Shown: piece after piece, positions 54,058 to 62,757 of the stretch | Numbering within the stretch: the first letter of the stretch is position 1 | How the letters are laid out: each line of letters begins with the position of its first letter | Source of the DNA: an uncultured Pelagibacteraceae bacterium | GTDB taxonomy: Bacteria > Pseudomonadota > Alphaproteobacteria > Pelagibacterales > Pelagibacteraceae | DNA length: 64,000 nt | NCBI GenBank assembly: GCA_902516425.1 | Contig: CABXYE010000002.1 | Span: forward strand, 1-64,000 | Direction: 5' to 3' | Position numbers and translations under genes: made by a program | The notes under the pieces: model-generated | Database searches by the model: none | What the model was told of the DNA's origin: nothing | What the model saw: only the letters and a program-made list of their open reading frames with translations

Positions 54058-54672
54058 ATGAAATTAGTTAAAGATATAGATAATAATCAAAATTCAAAAA
54101 AAATCTCTGATAAAGACGCTGAAGAAGCTTTTAAAACTATTTTATCATGGATGGGTGAGGACCCTGGTAGAGAAGGGTTGTTAGAAACTCCTAAAAGAGT
54201 TGTTAAAGCATTTAAAGAGTATTTTAAAGGCTATCAAGAAAATCCTATTCAAATTTTAGATAAAACTTTTGGCGACGTAGATGGATATGATGATATGGTT
54301 ATTCAAAAAAATATTTCTGTACAAAGTCATTGTGAACATCATATGGCTCCAATTATCGGTAAAGCCCACGTAGCCTACATACCAAATAAAAGAGTTGTGG
54401 GTCTAAGTAAATTAGCAAGAGTTGTAGAGGTTTTTTCTAAAAGATTACAAACACAGGAGAGATTAACCATGCAAATTGCGAATACACTAATGAAATCTTT
54501 AGACGCGAAAGGGGTAGCAGTTACTATAGACTCAACCCACCAGTGTATGACAATGCGAGGAATTAAAAAGGAACAGGCAACAACTGTAACTAATTACTAT
54601 CTAGGTCAATTTAAGGAGGACCTAAGTTTTCAAAATAGATATTTAAGGTTAATTAGTAATTCAAAAGATTAA
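54058..54672 (+). CDS. folE: GTP cyclohydrolase I
   Basis: A 204-aa FolE, the first step from GTP to tetrahydrofolate. It shows EGLLETPKRVVKAF, the zinc-site segment SHCEHHMAPIIGKAHVAYIP and GLSKLARVVEVFSKRLQTQERLT, with the second Cys in DSTHQCMTMRGI. It is divergent from hisI (76 bp). Folate supply fits the abundant THF-dependent C1 enzymes in this window. Confidence 0.97.
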   Translation: MKLVKDIDNNQNSKKISDKDAEEAFKTILSWMGEDPGREGLLETPKRVVKAFKEYFKGYQENPIQILDKTFGDVDGYDDMVIQKNISVQSHCEHHMAPIIGKAHVAYIPNKRVVGLSKLARVVEVFSKRLQTQERLTMQIANTLMKSLDAKGVAVTIDSTHQCMTMRGIKKEQATTVTNYYLGQFKEDLSFQNRYLRLISNSKD

Positions 54673-54674
54673 AA

Positions 54675-55676
54675 GTGTCAGATCAATTTAAAGCATTAGT
54701 TTTAAATCAAGAAGGCGACAAGTTTACAAGAGAAGTAAAATCAATAGATAAAAGTTTTCTAAATCAAGGTGATGTTACTATCAAAGTTGATTATTCAGAT
54801 CTTAATTTTAAAGATGGAATGATTTTAGAAAATGGTGGCAGGTTAGTAAAGGAATTTCCACATATTCCCGGTATTGACTTTTCAGGATCTGTTTTAGAAA
54901 GTGATAATTCAAAATTTAAAGCAGGTGATGAAGTAATTTTAACAGGCTTTAGGGTCGGAGAAATATTTTATGGTGGATATTCACAAATAGCGAAAGTCAA
55001 TGGAGATTTTTTAGTTAAGAAACCAAATGATCTAACAAGCAAAGAGGCAATGATTTTGGGAACTGCCGGTTTCACATCTTTAATGGCAGCATTTGCGATC
55101 AAAGCAAGAGAGGAAATACTACTTGGCGCAAAAGTAAATGACGTCTTAGTTACAGGTGCATCAGGTGGCGTAGGAAGTATCGCAGTAATGATATTAAATA
55201 AGATGGGATACAGTGTTACTGCAGTGACAGGAAAAGATTCTAGAGGTGAGTACTTAAAATCATTAGGTGCAAAAAATGTTATAAATCGTAGTGAATTTGA
55301 TAAAGATCCAAAACTGATAGACAAAGGTTTGTGGGATGGGGTAGTCGATACAGTTGGTGGTAAAATTTTAGCTAATGCAATTGTTCAAACAAATCCAAAT
55401 GGAATTATTGCTGTATGTGGTAATGCAAGCACCAATGAACTTAACACTAATGTTATTCCTTTTATGTTACGAGGTATAAAACTTTGGGGCATGGACTCTG
55501 CTAACTGTAGTATTAAAAGAAGAGAATTCATTTGGGGTGAAGCCGCAAAATTAATTGATTTCAAGATAATAGAAAAGTCAATTCAAACTGTTAGTTTAGA
55601 GGAGTTAATCGAAACTTACCCCAAAATATTAAAAGGCGAAATTTCTGGAAGAGTTTTAGTTGATTTAAATAAATAA
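54675..55676 (+). CDS. acuI: AcuI/YhdH-type acrylyl-CoA reductase
   Basis: A 333-aa medium-chain reductase without zinc ligands. Motifs are NFKDGMILENGGRLVKEFPHIPGIDFSG, DVLVTGASGGVGSIAVMILNKMGYSVTAVTGK (NADPH site) and RREFIWGEAAKLI, matching YhdH/AcuI. The enzyme reduces acryloyl-CoA to propionyl-CoA and detoxifies acrylate, for example from DMSP. The start is GTG at 54675, 2 nt after folE. A LysR gene overlaps its stop by 1 nt. Confidence 0.88.
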   Translation: MSDQFKALVLNQEGDKFTREVKSIDKSFLNQGDVTIKVDYSDLNFKDGMILENGGRLVKEFPHIPGIDFSGSVLESDNSKFKAGDEVILTGFRVGEIFYGGYSQIAKVNGDFLVKKPNDLTSKEAMILGTAGFTSLMAAFAIKAREEILLGAKVNDVLVTGASGGVGSIAVMILNKMGYSVTAVTGKDSRGEYLKSLGAKNVINRSEFDKDPKLIDKGLWDGVVDTVGGKILANAIVQTNPNGIIAVCGNASTNELNTNVIPFMLRGIKLWGMDSANCSIKRREFIWGEAAKLIDFKIIEKSIQTVSLEELIETYPKILKGEISGRVLVDLNK

Positions 55677-56566
55677 TGGACTGGGATAAACTCAAGATTT
55701 TTCATGCAGTAGCCGAAGCAGGAAGCTTTACTAACGCCACTATTAATTTAAACTTAAGTCAATCTGCGATAAGTAGACAGATCCAATCCTTAGAACAGGA
55801 TTTAAAAGTACAATTGTTTGAAAGACATGCTAGAGGTTTAACTCTCACAGAAAATGGTGAATATGTATTTAAGACTGCACATGAGGTAATTAGCAAATTA
55901 AAAGAGGTAGAAACTTCGTTAGGAGATCAAAAAAATAAACCAACAGGTAAATTAACTATAACAACTGTTAGAAGCTTTGGTACTCACTGGTTAACTCCAA
56001 GAATTCAAGAATTTATGCGTTTAAACCCAGAAATAGAGATAGAGCTGGTTTTTGATGATAAAGAGTTAGATTTGAGCACAAGACAAGCTGATATTGGTAT
56101 ATTTATGAGAAGACCTAAACAACTTAACTATATTCAGAAAAAACTAGTTGATATTAAGTACTTTATATATGGGTCTAATAAATATTTAGAAAAACATGGA
56201 ATGCCTAAAACTGTGGGTGATTTGAATAGACATAAATTCATTTCATTTGGAAAGGGTGCGCCTTCACCAGTTTATAATCCAGACTGGGCCTTAAAACTTG
56301 GCATGCACGATGGAAAAAAAAGAAGGACTATAATGAAGGTAAATAGTGTAATGGGCTTACTTTTAGCAGTAGAGTCCGGAGTTGGACTTGCTGCATTACC
56401 TGAATATTTAGTAAGCGACTCAAGCAAAGTCATAAAAGTACTTCCTAAATCTGAGGGTCCTATCACTGAAGCTCATTTCGTTTACCCTCAATCACTTAAA
56501 AACACAGCTAGAGTTCAAGCCTTTAGAAACTTCTTGTTCAGCAAAATAGGCGACTGGAAAGCTTAA
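55676..56566 (+). CDS. LysR family transcriptional regulator
   Basis: A 296-aa LTTR. The N-terminal winged helix-turn-helix covers about 1-60 (FHAVAEAGSFTNATINLNLSQSAISRQIQSLE) and is followed by the substrate-binding domain (about 90-290). The ATG overlaps the acuI stop (TAATG), so unlike most LTTRs it is co-directional and coupled with its likely neighbour rather than divergent. Ligand and targets are unknown; acrylate-related control is a guess. Confidence 0.9.
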   Translation: MDWDKLKIFHAVAEAGSFTNATINLNLSQSAISRQIQSLEQDLKVQLFERHARGLTLTENGEYVFKTAHEVISKLKEVETSLGDQKNKPTGKLTITTVRSFGTHWLTPRIQEFMRLNPEIEIELVFDDKELDLSTRQADIGIFMRRPKQLNYIQKKLVDIKYFIYGSNKYLEKHGMPKTVGDLNRHKFISFGKGAPSPVYNPDWALKLGMHDGKKRRTIMKVNSVMGLLLAVESGVGLAALPEYLVSDSSKVIKVLPKSEGPITEAHFVYPQSLKNTARVQAFRNFLFSKIGDWKA

Positions 56567-56604
56567 TAATTTCAAAACAACCATAGGTTTAGTGTGACAT
56601 TATT

Positions 56605-56623
56605 GCGATTGATAATCATTATC
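56605..56623 (+). promoter_or_regulatory. Fur box upstream of the ferric iron transporter
   Basis: GCGATTGATAATCATTATC (19 bp); the last 14 bases, TGATAATCATTATC, match the classical Fur consensus exactly. A second, weaker TTATCATT-rich stretch follows up to about 56645. It ends about 52 nt upstream of the binding-protein ATG, the right place for iron-dependent repression. Confidence 0.82.
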
Positions 56624-56675
56624 ATTGCGAATAGTTATCATTTTCAATTGAGTAATAACAATTACAAGGAGATAA

Positions 56676-57704
56676 ATGAAAAAAATATCAATCATAGCAT
56701 TAATTGCATCAATATTTGTTTCAACTTTTGCAGTTGCTAACGAAGTAAATGTATTTAATGCAAGGCATTACAAAGCTGATAATGAACTTTATTCTAAGTT
56801 TACAAGTATGACTGGAATTAAAGTTAATTTAATTAATGGAAAATCAGGAGCTCTTGAAAAAAGAATAATTGAAGAGGGTTCTGATTCATCTGCAGATCTT
56901 TACATCACTGCTGACGCTGGAAGATGTGGGGCTATGGATGCAAAAGGCCATCTTCAAGGTGGCTTAACTTCTGCAGCTATAAAAGCTGCCGTTCCAAAAA
57001 GTTTTAGAACAAGTAAATGGACTGGAATAGCAAAAAGAGCTAGAATAATTTATTATTCACCTGAAAGAGTTACTGGTGCTGAATTATCTGGAATGTCTTA
57101 TGAAGGTCTAGCTGATCCTAAATGGAAAGGAAGATTAGTAATAAGAAAATCTAGCAATATATATAACAAATCTCTTGTAGCTTCATTAATTGAAAATAAT
57201 GGAAAAAAAGCTACAGCCGAGTGGGCAAAAGGAGTTGTTGCAAACATGGCTAGAGATTCTAAAGGGAATGACAGAGCTCAAATTATGGCAGTAGCAGCAG
57301 GTGAAGCTGATATTGCTGTGGCTAATACTTATTATCTAGCACTTATGTTATCTGGTAAAAAAGGTGCAGAGCAACAAGAAGCTGCTAAAAAAGTAAAAGC
57401 TTTTTTTCCTAATCAAAATGGAAGAGGAACGCACATGAATGTTAGTTGTGCAGCTTTAGTCAAAGGAGCACCAAACAAAAATAATGCCGTTAAACTTGTA
57501 GAGTTTTTATTAACTCCACAGTCTCAAGAGCATTTCACCAATAACACATTTGAGTTTCCGATGATTGATGGTGTTTCGCCAAGTCCATTAGTAGTAAATA
57601 ATTTAGGATTAGATTTTCAACAAGATATGAAAACTAAACTAGCTTCTTATGGAAAAAATCAAGCTGCTGCCTTAGAAGTAATGACAGCTGCTGGTTGGAA
57701 GTAA
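56676..57704 (+). CDS. afuA: Ferric iron ABC transporter periplasmic binding protein
   Basis: A 342-aa FbpA/FutA-type binding protein. The signal peptide ends at about residue 21 (FAVA-N). EVNVFNARHYKADNELYSKFTSMTGI is the family opening, and the iron-ligand tyrosine pair is in ANTYYLALM (about 217-218). It binds free Fe(III) in the periplasm. A good Shine-Dalgarno (AAGGAG) precedes the ATG, and a Fur box lies just upstream. A small cysteine gene follows after 7 nt. Confidence 0.93.
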   Translation: MKKISIIALIASIFVSTFAVANEVNVFNARHYKADNELYSKFTSMTGIKVNLINGKSGALEKRIIEEGSDSSADLYITADAGRCGAMDAKGHLQGGLTSAAIKAAVPKSFRTSKWTGIAKRARIIYYSPERVTGAELSGMSYEGLADPKWKGRLVIRKSSNIYNKSLVASLIENNGKKATAEWAKGVVANMARDSKGNDRAQIMAVAAGEADIAVANTYYLALMLSGKKGAEQQEAAKKVKAFFPNQNGRGTHMNVSCAALVKGAPNKNNAVKLVEFLLTPQSQEHFTNNTFEFPMIDGVSPSPLVVNNLGLDFQQDMKTKLASYGKNQAAALEVMTAAGWK

Positions 57705-57711
57705 GCAACAA

Positions 57712-57882
57712 GTGAAAGAAGAAAAAAAATTTACGTCTAATATTGATTTAAATAAGTCTTCCAGTGCATGTTCTCCATGCAAACAGGAGTGTGAAAAAAT
57801 TAATAAAAGACTAAATAAAAGGAAACTTGATAAAATTGAACCTAAGGAAGTTCCGCATCTCCTTAAAGTATTTAATTTTTAA
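57712..57882 (+). CDS. 56-aa small cysteine protein in the iron operon
   Basis: Below the ORF-track cut-off. A GTG at 57712, 7 nt after the iron-binding-protein stop, opens a 56-codon frame to TAA 57880-57882. It is lysine-rich and has a three-cysteine cluster SACSPCKQEC (C20, C23, C27), with no signal peptide, so it should be cytoplasmic. The position between the iron-binding protein and the permease suggests a role in iron handling. No family is recognised. Confidence 0.6.
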   Translation: MKEEKKFTSNIDLNKSSSACSPCKQECEKINKRLNKRKLDKIEPKEVPHLLKVFNF

Positions 57883-57893
57883 TTTTTCTTTCT

Positions 57894-57929
57894 TGTGTCC
57901 ATAGCAAATGGGGATTTACTGTGGACACA
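57894..57929 (+). repeat. 16-bp stem-loop in the iron transporter operon
   Basis: TGTGTCCATAGCAAAT (57894-57909) can pair with ATTTACTGTGGACACA (57914-57929) around a GGGG loop, with one mismatch and one G-T pair. No T-tract follows, so it is not a standard terminator. It may stabilise or process the message, or serve as a protein-binding palindrome ahead of the permease gene, which starts 30 nt later. Confidence 0.7.
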
Positions 57930-57959
57930 TAAAAATCATACATTAGTATATAATCAGAT

Positions 57960-59585
57960 ATGTTAAAAAATTTGAATATTTGGTTTTTATCTTCATTAAT
58001 AGTTTCTTTAATTGTATTGATCCCGATTTTAACAGTGTTTTCAAGTTTTTTCGAAGATACATCTAACTATTATCAAATCCTAAAAGATACTTTCTTATTT
58101 GAGTATATTTCCAATTCTCTAATCTTATTATTCTTCGTATTGATTTTTACGTTTTTTATAGGCACTGGCACAGCCTATTTAGTATCCTTCTTTGAATTTC
58201 CGTTAAGTAATTTTTTCAAATGGGCGCTTATCTTATCTTTTGCAGTCCCACCCTATATTTATGCCTATTCATTAACAGCTTTTTTTGAAAATTATGGCAC
58301 AGCTTTTACAATTCTTAAAAATTTGTTTGGAGATGCAAATTATAATGAAAACATTCCTAAACTTGATGGAATGTTTGGGGCAATATTATCAATTACTTTT
58401 TCTTTATATGCTTATGTATATATATTGGCTAGAGCTTCTTTTTTATATCAATCACAAAACCTAATTGATTTAGGAAAAAATCTTGGTTTTTCAAAATTTA
58501 AATCTTTCTATAAAGTTATATTACCATCTGCGCGACCAGCTATTATTGCTGGTCTATCTCTTGTAGCAATGGAAACTCTGGCAGAATTTGGAGCGGTAGA
58601 TTTTTTTTCAATAAATACACTGACAACTGGTATTTATAATTCATGGATAACATTTGATGATTTAGCTTTTGCAAATAGAATATCATCGTTTTTGCTCTTA
58701 TTCATATTTTCATTATTTATTATTGAAAATTTATCCAGAAAAAAGGCAAAGTATCATTTCAATTCCAGAGGTGGACTTAAGCAAAAAAAGAAAACTAAAC
58801 TTTATGGAAGTAAATCTTTTTTAGCCTTTATTTTCTGTTTCTTTATATTATTTTTGAGTTTTTTATTTCCACTCAGTCAAATGTTGTATTGGACATTAAA
58901 ATTTCCAGAAAATTTATTTGATCTACAAATTATAGAACTTTTTTCAAATACTCTTTATTTAGTATTGTTATCTGGTTTGCTTTTAATTGTATTTTCTTTA
59001 ATTGCAAACTATGGAAATAGAGTTTCTAAAAATAAAGCCTTAAATTTTTTATCAACCTTATCTATTTCTGGTTATGCCATTCCTGGAGTTATATTAGCTA
59101 TAGCATTTATTACTTTTATTGCTTGGTTTGATAATAATATAATTAAATCTTTAGGATTTATTTCAATTAAAAAATTTTTTATTGGTTCTATTCTTGGTTT
59201 AGTACTAGTTTATTTTATTAGATTTTATTCTTTAGCTTTTAATGGAATAAAGTCTGGATATGAAAAAATTAACATTTCTGTTGATGAGAGTGCTTACTTG
59301 TTAGGCTATTCTAAAAGAAAAACATTTATGAATATTCATGTTCCTTTTTTGAGAAATTCTCTTTTATTCATAATTATTCTAATCTCATTAGAAATAATAA
59401 GAGAATTACCCATTACTTTAATTTTAAGACCTTTTAATTTTGAAACTTTTGCAACCACAGCGTATATCTCTGCATCTGAGGACTTGTTGGAGGCTGCTGC
59501 AGCACCTTCATTATTTTTAATATTAATTGCCTCTTTATTCATTATAATTAGTTCAAAATATATTTTAAGAGAAAATAATGAATAA
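57960..59585 (+). CDS. fbpB: Ferric iron ABC transporter permease
   Basis: A 541-aa FbpB-type permease: two fused six-helix halves (about 1-260 and 285-540). Each half has an EAA-type ATPase-contact loop: LGFSKFKSFYKVILPSARP in the first and LGYSKRKTFMNIHVPFLRN in the second. It moves Fe(III) across the inner membrane. Its end overlaps the ATPase gene by 8 nt. Confidence 0.92.
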   Translation: MLKNLNIWFLSSLIVSLIVLIPILTVFSSFFEDTSNYYQILKDTFLFEYISNSLILLFFVLIFTFFIGTGTAYLVSFFEFPLSNFFKWALILSFAVPPYIYAYSLTAFFENYGTAFTILKNLFGDANYNENIPKLDGMFGAILSITFSLYAYVYILARASFLYQSQNLIDLGKNLGFSKFKSFYKVILPSARPAIIAGLSLVAMETLAEFGAVDFFSINTLTTGIYNSWITFDDLAFANRISSFLLLFIFSLFIIENLSRKKAKYHFNSRGGLKQKKKTKLYGSKSFLAFIFCFFILFLSFLFPLSQMLYWTLKFPENLFDLQIIELFSNTLYLVLLSGLLLIVFSLIANYGNRVSKNKALNFLSTLSISGYAIPGVILAIAFITFIAWFDNNIIKSLGFISIKKFFIGSILGLVLVYFIRFYSLAFNGIKSGYEKINISVDESAYLLGYSKRKTFMNIHVPFLRNSLLFIIILISLEIIRELPITLILRPFNFETFATTAYISASEDLLEAAAAPSLFLILIASLFIIISSKYILRENNE

Positions 59586-60639
59586 AAATTTTTTTGAAGT
59601 AAAAAATGTTGACTTTAAAGTTGGAGGTAAAACTAAAGTAGCAAATGTGTCTTTTGCTATTGAAAAAGAGGGAGATGTTATCTGCTTATTAGGCCCATCA
59701 GGCATCGGAAAAACTACTATTTTAAGAACAATTGCAGGTTTAGAAAAAATTAAAAAAGGATCAATAGAGCTAAATGGAAATGTATTATCTTCAGAAAAAA
59801 AAAATGTTGAACCCGAGAATAGAAATATCTCTCTTGCTTTTCAAGAAAATAGTTTATTTCCACATTACACTGTAGAAAAAAATATACTATTAGGTGCAGA
59901 AAGAAATAAAGATAAAAAAGACCATCAGATCAACTTTCAAGAAATTATAGAGTTACTAGATATTTCTTTAATATTAAAAAAATACCCTCATGAAATTAGT
60001 GCCGGTGAAGCACAAAGAGTTTCCTTAGCAAGATCTGTAATAACCCAGCCTGATTTATTGTTATTAGACGAACCATTATCTAACGTTGATCAGAGTTTTA
60101 AAGAAGAAATTCAAGAAAAATTAAAAAAAATATTAAAAAGCTCAAAGATTACTACAATAATCGTTACCCACGACTCTTATGAGGCATTTTATTTAGGATC
60201 TAAATGTGGAATAATCTTAAATCAAGAACTTAAACAATTTGATGATCCATATAACGTCTATCATTTACCAAACTCTATCGAGGTTGTTAATTTTTTGAAT
60301 AGAGGGACTCTTATTCCAGCAGAAGTAACGAGTCCTAAAAGTTTAGAAAATAAGGATCTTGGAACAATTACGGGTAATTTTTTAAAGCCTTTTCCGATAG
60401 GTACAAAAGTAAAGCTTTTGATACAGCCTGAAGATTTGCATCATGACGATAAAAGTAATTTAAAATTTGAGGTAGTTGATAGGAAATTTAGAGGTACTAA
60501 TTTTATTTATACTCTTAAAACTCCAAGTGATACATTTATTCCTGTTTTTGTGCATTCTCACCATATTCATCAACATGACGTTGATGAAAAATTTGGTGTT
60601 AGAAGACCAATTCATATTGATCATATAGTTTGCTTCTAA
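59578..60639 (+). CDS. fbpC: Ferric iron ABC transporter ATP-binding protein
   Basis: A 353-aa ATPase with Walker A GPSGIGKTT (39-47), Q-loop LAFQENSLFPHY, signature ISAGEAQR (140-147, a departure from LSGGQ), Walker B LLLLDEP and H-loop TIIVTHDSYEA. The C-terminal TOBE-type domain ends in a histidine-rich tail (HSHHIHQHDVDEKFGVRRPIHIDH), which could sense metal; that is inference. It is the last gene of the iron operon. Confidence 0.92.
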   Translation: MNKNFFEVKNVDFKVGGKTKVANVSFAIEKEGDVICLLGPSGIGKTTILRTIAGLEKIKKGSIELNGNVLSSEKKNVEPENRNISLAFQENSLFPHYTVEKNILLGAERNKDKKDHQINFQEIIELLDISLILKKYPHEISAGEAQRVSLARSVITQPDLLLLDEPLSNVDQSFKEEIQEKLKKILKSSKITTIIVTHDSYEAFYLGSKCGIILNQELKQFDDPYNVYHLPNSIEVVNFLNRGTLIPAEVTSPKSLENKDLGTITGNFLKPFPIGTKVKLLIQPEDLHHDDKSNLKFEVVDRKFRGTNFIYTLKTPSDTFIPVFVHSHHIHQHDVDEKFGVRRPIHIDHIVCF

Positions 60640-60654
60640 TAAAAACTCTCTAAA

Positions 60655-61350
60655 ATGGAAAATAAATATAGAGTTTTTTTAAAGGGGATTTTTGATGTCA
60701 GCCCTCTGATGATACCAGTTGTTCCATTTGGTTTAATATTTGGGGTTCTTTCAATCGATATTGGATTTAGTCCAATAGAAACAATGGGAATGTCCTTAAT
60801 AGTCTTTGGTGGTGCTTCACAAATTGTTTTACTTCAATTATTTTCAGGAGGTGCTTCATCTTTAGTCATAATAAGTTCAGTTGGAGCAGTAAACTCAAGA
60901 CATCTTTTGTATGGAGCTGTTGTTTCTGAGCATTTATCAGATTTAAAACTTATTTGGAAAATTGTAATCTCATATTTTTTAGTTGATCAAGCTTTTGCAA
61001 GATCAAATGAGTATTTTAAAAAAAATAAAGATAAAAATAAATATTTCCATTTAATTGGTGGTGGTATTACTTGTTGGGTTATTTGGCAGACAACCACTTT
61101 TTTGGGGATTGTTTTAGGAGCTTTTATCCCTGAGAAACTAGGTTTAAGTTTTGCAGTACCTTTAACTTTTTTAGCATTATTAGTTAACGATTTTAGAAAA
61201 TTAATAAATGTGATTGTGATAATTATTTCAGGATTAGTGGCAACGTTTGGTTTTAATTATGTTCCTTATAAAGCATATGTTATTGTTGCTGGAATTATTG
61301 CCTTACTGACTGCAGCACTTTTAACTAAGTTGGTTAAAACTAATGAGTAA
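60655..61350 (+). CDS. azlC: AzlC family branched-chain amino-acid exporter subunit
   Basis: A 231-aa inner-membrane protein with about five to six helices. It has the AzlC pattern MIPVVPFGLIFGVLSIDIGFSPIETMGMSLIVFGGASQI and the segment AVNSRHLLYGAVVSEHL. With AzlD it forms a small two-part exporter (ygaZH type). It starts 15 nt after fbpC and overlaps azlD by 8 nt. Confidence 0.93.
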   Translation: MENKYRVFLKGIFDVSPLMIPVVPFGLIFGVLSIDIGFSPIETMGMSLIVFGGASQIVLLQLFSGGASSLVIISSVGAVNSRHLLYGAVVSEHLSDLKLIWKIVISYFLVDQAFARSNEYFKKNKDKNKYFHLIGGGITCWVIWQTTTFLGIVLGAFIPEKLGLSFAVPLTFLALLVNDFRKLINVIVIIISGLVATFGFNYVPYKAYVIVAGIIALLTAALLTKLVKTNE

Positions 61351-61657
61351 TTGGCTATTAATTATATGCTGTGGTTTGATAACTTTTTTGACAAGGTTTT
61401 CAATGATAGCATTATTAAAGAAAGAAATGTTCAATGAAAGAATAAGAGAAATTCTCTCTTTTGTACCCTCAGCAATTTTTCCTGCAATTATATTTCCTGC
61501 TATTTTTTTGGACAATTCTGGGGATTTTCAATTAGAAAATAATCCAAAGATTATGGCAGCAATAATTGCAATGTTAATTGGAATAGTAAGCCAAAATATT
61601 ATTGCGACAATTATTTCAGGGTTAGCTTCTTATTGGTTTTTAATTTTTGTGGTATAA
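61343..61657 (+). CDS. azlD: AzlD family membrane protein
   Basis: A 104-aa partner of AzlC with four short helices. FLTRFSMIALLKKEMFNERIREILSFVPSAIFPAIIFP matches the AzlD family (TxxxR...L..VP.A...A...P). The 8-nt overlap with azlC supports coupled synthesis of the pair. Confidence 0.92.
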   Translation: MSNWLLIICCGLITFLTRFSMIALLKKEMFNERIREILSFVPSAIFPAIIFPAIFLDNSGDFQLENNPKIMAAIIAMLIGIVSQNIIATIISGLASYWFLIFVV

Positions 61658-61663
61658 AAAATT

Positions 61664-62053
61664 ATGAAAAAAATATTATTATCAATTTTCTTTATATTTT
61701 CATTAAGTGCTAATGCAATGGAGAAAGAGACAACTTTTAAAAAAGAGTTGTTTGATAAAGCTCAATCAGATGGAAAAACTGTAGTTGTTAGTTCTTGGAT
61801 AAAATATTGCCCGTCATGTGCTGGTCAAATGAAAATTCTTCAGAACGCAAAAAATAGTGGTGAATTATTGGATATTAAATTTGATAATATTGAATATTTT
61901 TCATTTGACGTTACGAAAAAGGAAATATCTAATTTATTTGATGTACAATATCAAACAACATTAATAATTTTTAAAGGCAATCAAGAAGTTTACAGAAGTA
62001 TTGGTGAGACAACTGAAGATTTAATTTACGAAGCATTAAAAGCTTCAATCTAA
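61664..62053 (+). CDS. Exported thioredoxin-like protein
   Basis: A 129-aa protein with a signal peptide (LLSIFFIFSLSANA) and a thioredoxin fold. The redox motif is WIKYCPSCAGQ (C49, C52), a CPSC variant, and the cis-Pro region is about VQYQTTLIIFKG, where the usual Pro is replaced by Thr. A periplasmic thiol-redox role is likely but may be altered by the missing cis-Pro. It lies 6 nt after azlD. Confidence 0.78.
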   Translation: MKKILLSIFFIFSLSANAMEKETTFKKELFDKAQSDGKTVVVSSWIKYCPSCAGQMKILQNAKNSGELLDIKFDNIEYFSFDVTKKEISNLFDVQYQTTLIIFKGNQEVYRSIGETTEDLIYEALKASI

Positions 62054-62054
62054 A

Positions 62055-62735
62055 CTAAGCACCCAAATTAATATTTTTTTCAACATTAAAATCTATTTCG
62101 TTAGGTTTTTTTAAGTTTAGATTATTCATTATCTCAATGTATTCATCCACACTACCTACTTGTAACCTTGGATTTTGTTTTTTTTCTTTACCAATAGTAC
62201 TCACTTTTTCTCCTTTATAATCGTGAGCAGGATATAAAAAAGTTTCATCAGGAAGTTTTAATAGTTTATTAAAAATTGAGTTATATGCATCTTTCGAATC
62301 TCCATTTTGAAAATCTGTTCGACCTGTCCCATTTATCAGCAATGTATCACCGGAAAAAAGATAATTATCCATCAAAAAACTATAACTATCCGAGGTATGA
62401 CCCGGAGTATACATAGCTCTGATTTTTAAATTTTCTAAATTTATATATTCATCATCTTTCACTTTAATTTCGACAGCATCAGCTGGAGTATGATCACCCA
62501 TTATCGTGGAGCATTTCGTAATATCTTTTAATTTTGATGCACCTGTCACATGATCAGCGTGTATATGTGTGTCAATTACTTTCACTAATCTTAAATCTAA
62601 TTCTTTTAATAAAATTATGTAATCACTTACGTTTTCTAAAACTGGATCAATTATTAAAGCTTCTTTTCCTTTAGATGAGGCAATTAAGTATGTGTATGTG
62701 CTAGATTTTTGGTCAAATAGTTGTTTAAAAATCAT
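62055..62735 (-). CDS. ETHE1-like metallo-beta-lactamase-fold hydrolase/persulfide dioxygenase
   Basis: A 226-aa MBL-fold protein. The metal motif is DTHIHADHVTGA (H57, H59, D61, H62), then YTPGHTSDSYSF and the third-ligand region FSGDTLLINGTGRTDF. GRTDFQNGDSKDAYNSI and LYPAHDYKGEKVSTIGKEKKQNPRL are the ETHE1/persulfide-dioxygenase pattern rather than glyoxalase II. ETHE1 oxidises glutathione persulfide to sulfite. This suits the sulfur chemistry suggested by the SBP56-like gene. Confidence 0.85.
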   Translation of the reverse strand: MIFKQLFDQKSSTYTYLIASSKGKEALIIDPVLENVSDYIILLKELDLRLVKVIDTHIHADHVTGASKLKDITKCSTIMGDHTPADAVEIKVKDDEYINLENLKIRAMYTPGHTSDSYSFLMDNYLFSGDTLLINGTGRTDFQNGDSKDAYNSIFNKLLKLPDETFLYPAHDYKGEKVSTIGKEKKQNPRLQVGSVDEYIEIMNNLNLKKPNEIDFNVEKNINLGA

Positions 62736-62757
62736 AACTAAATATTATCATATTATA

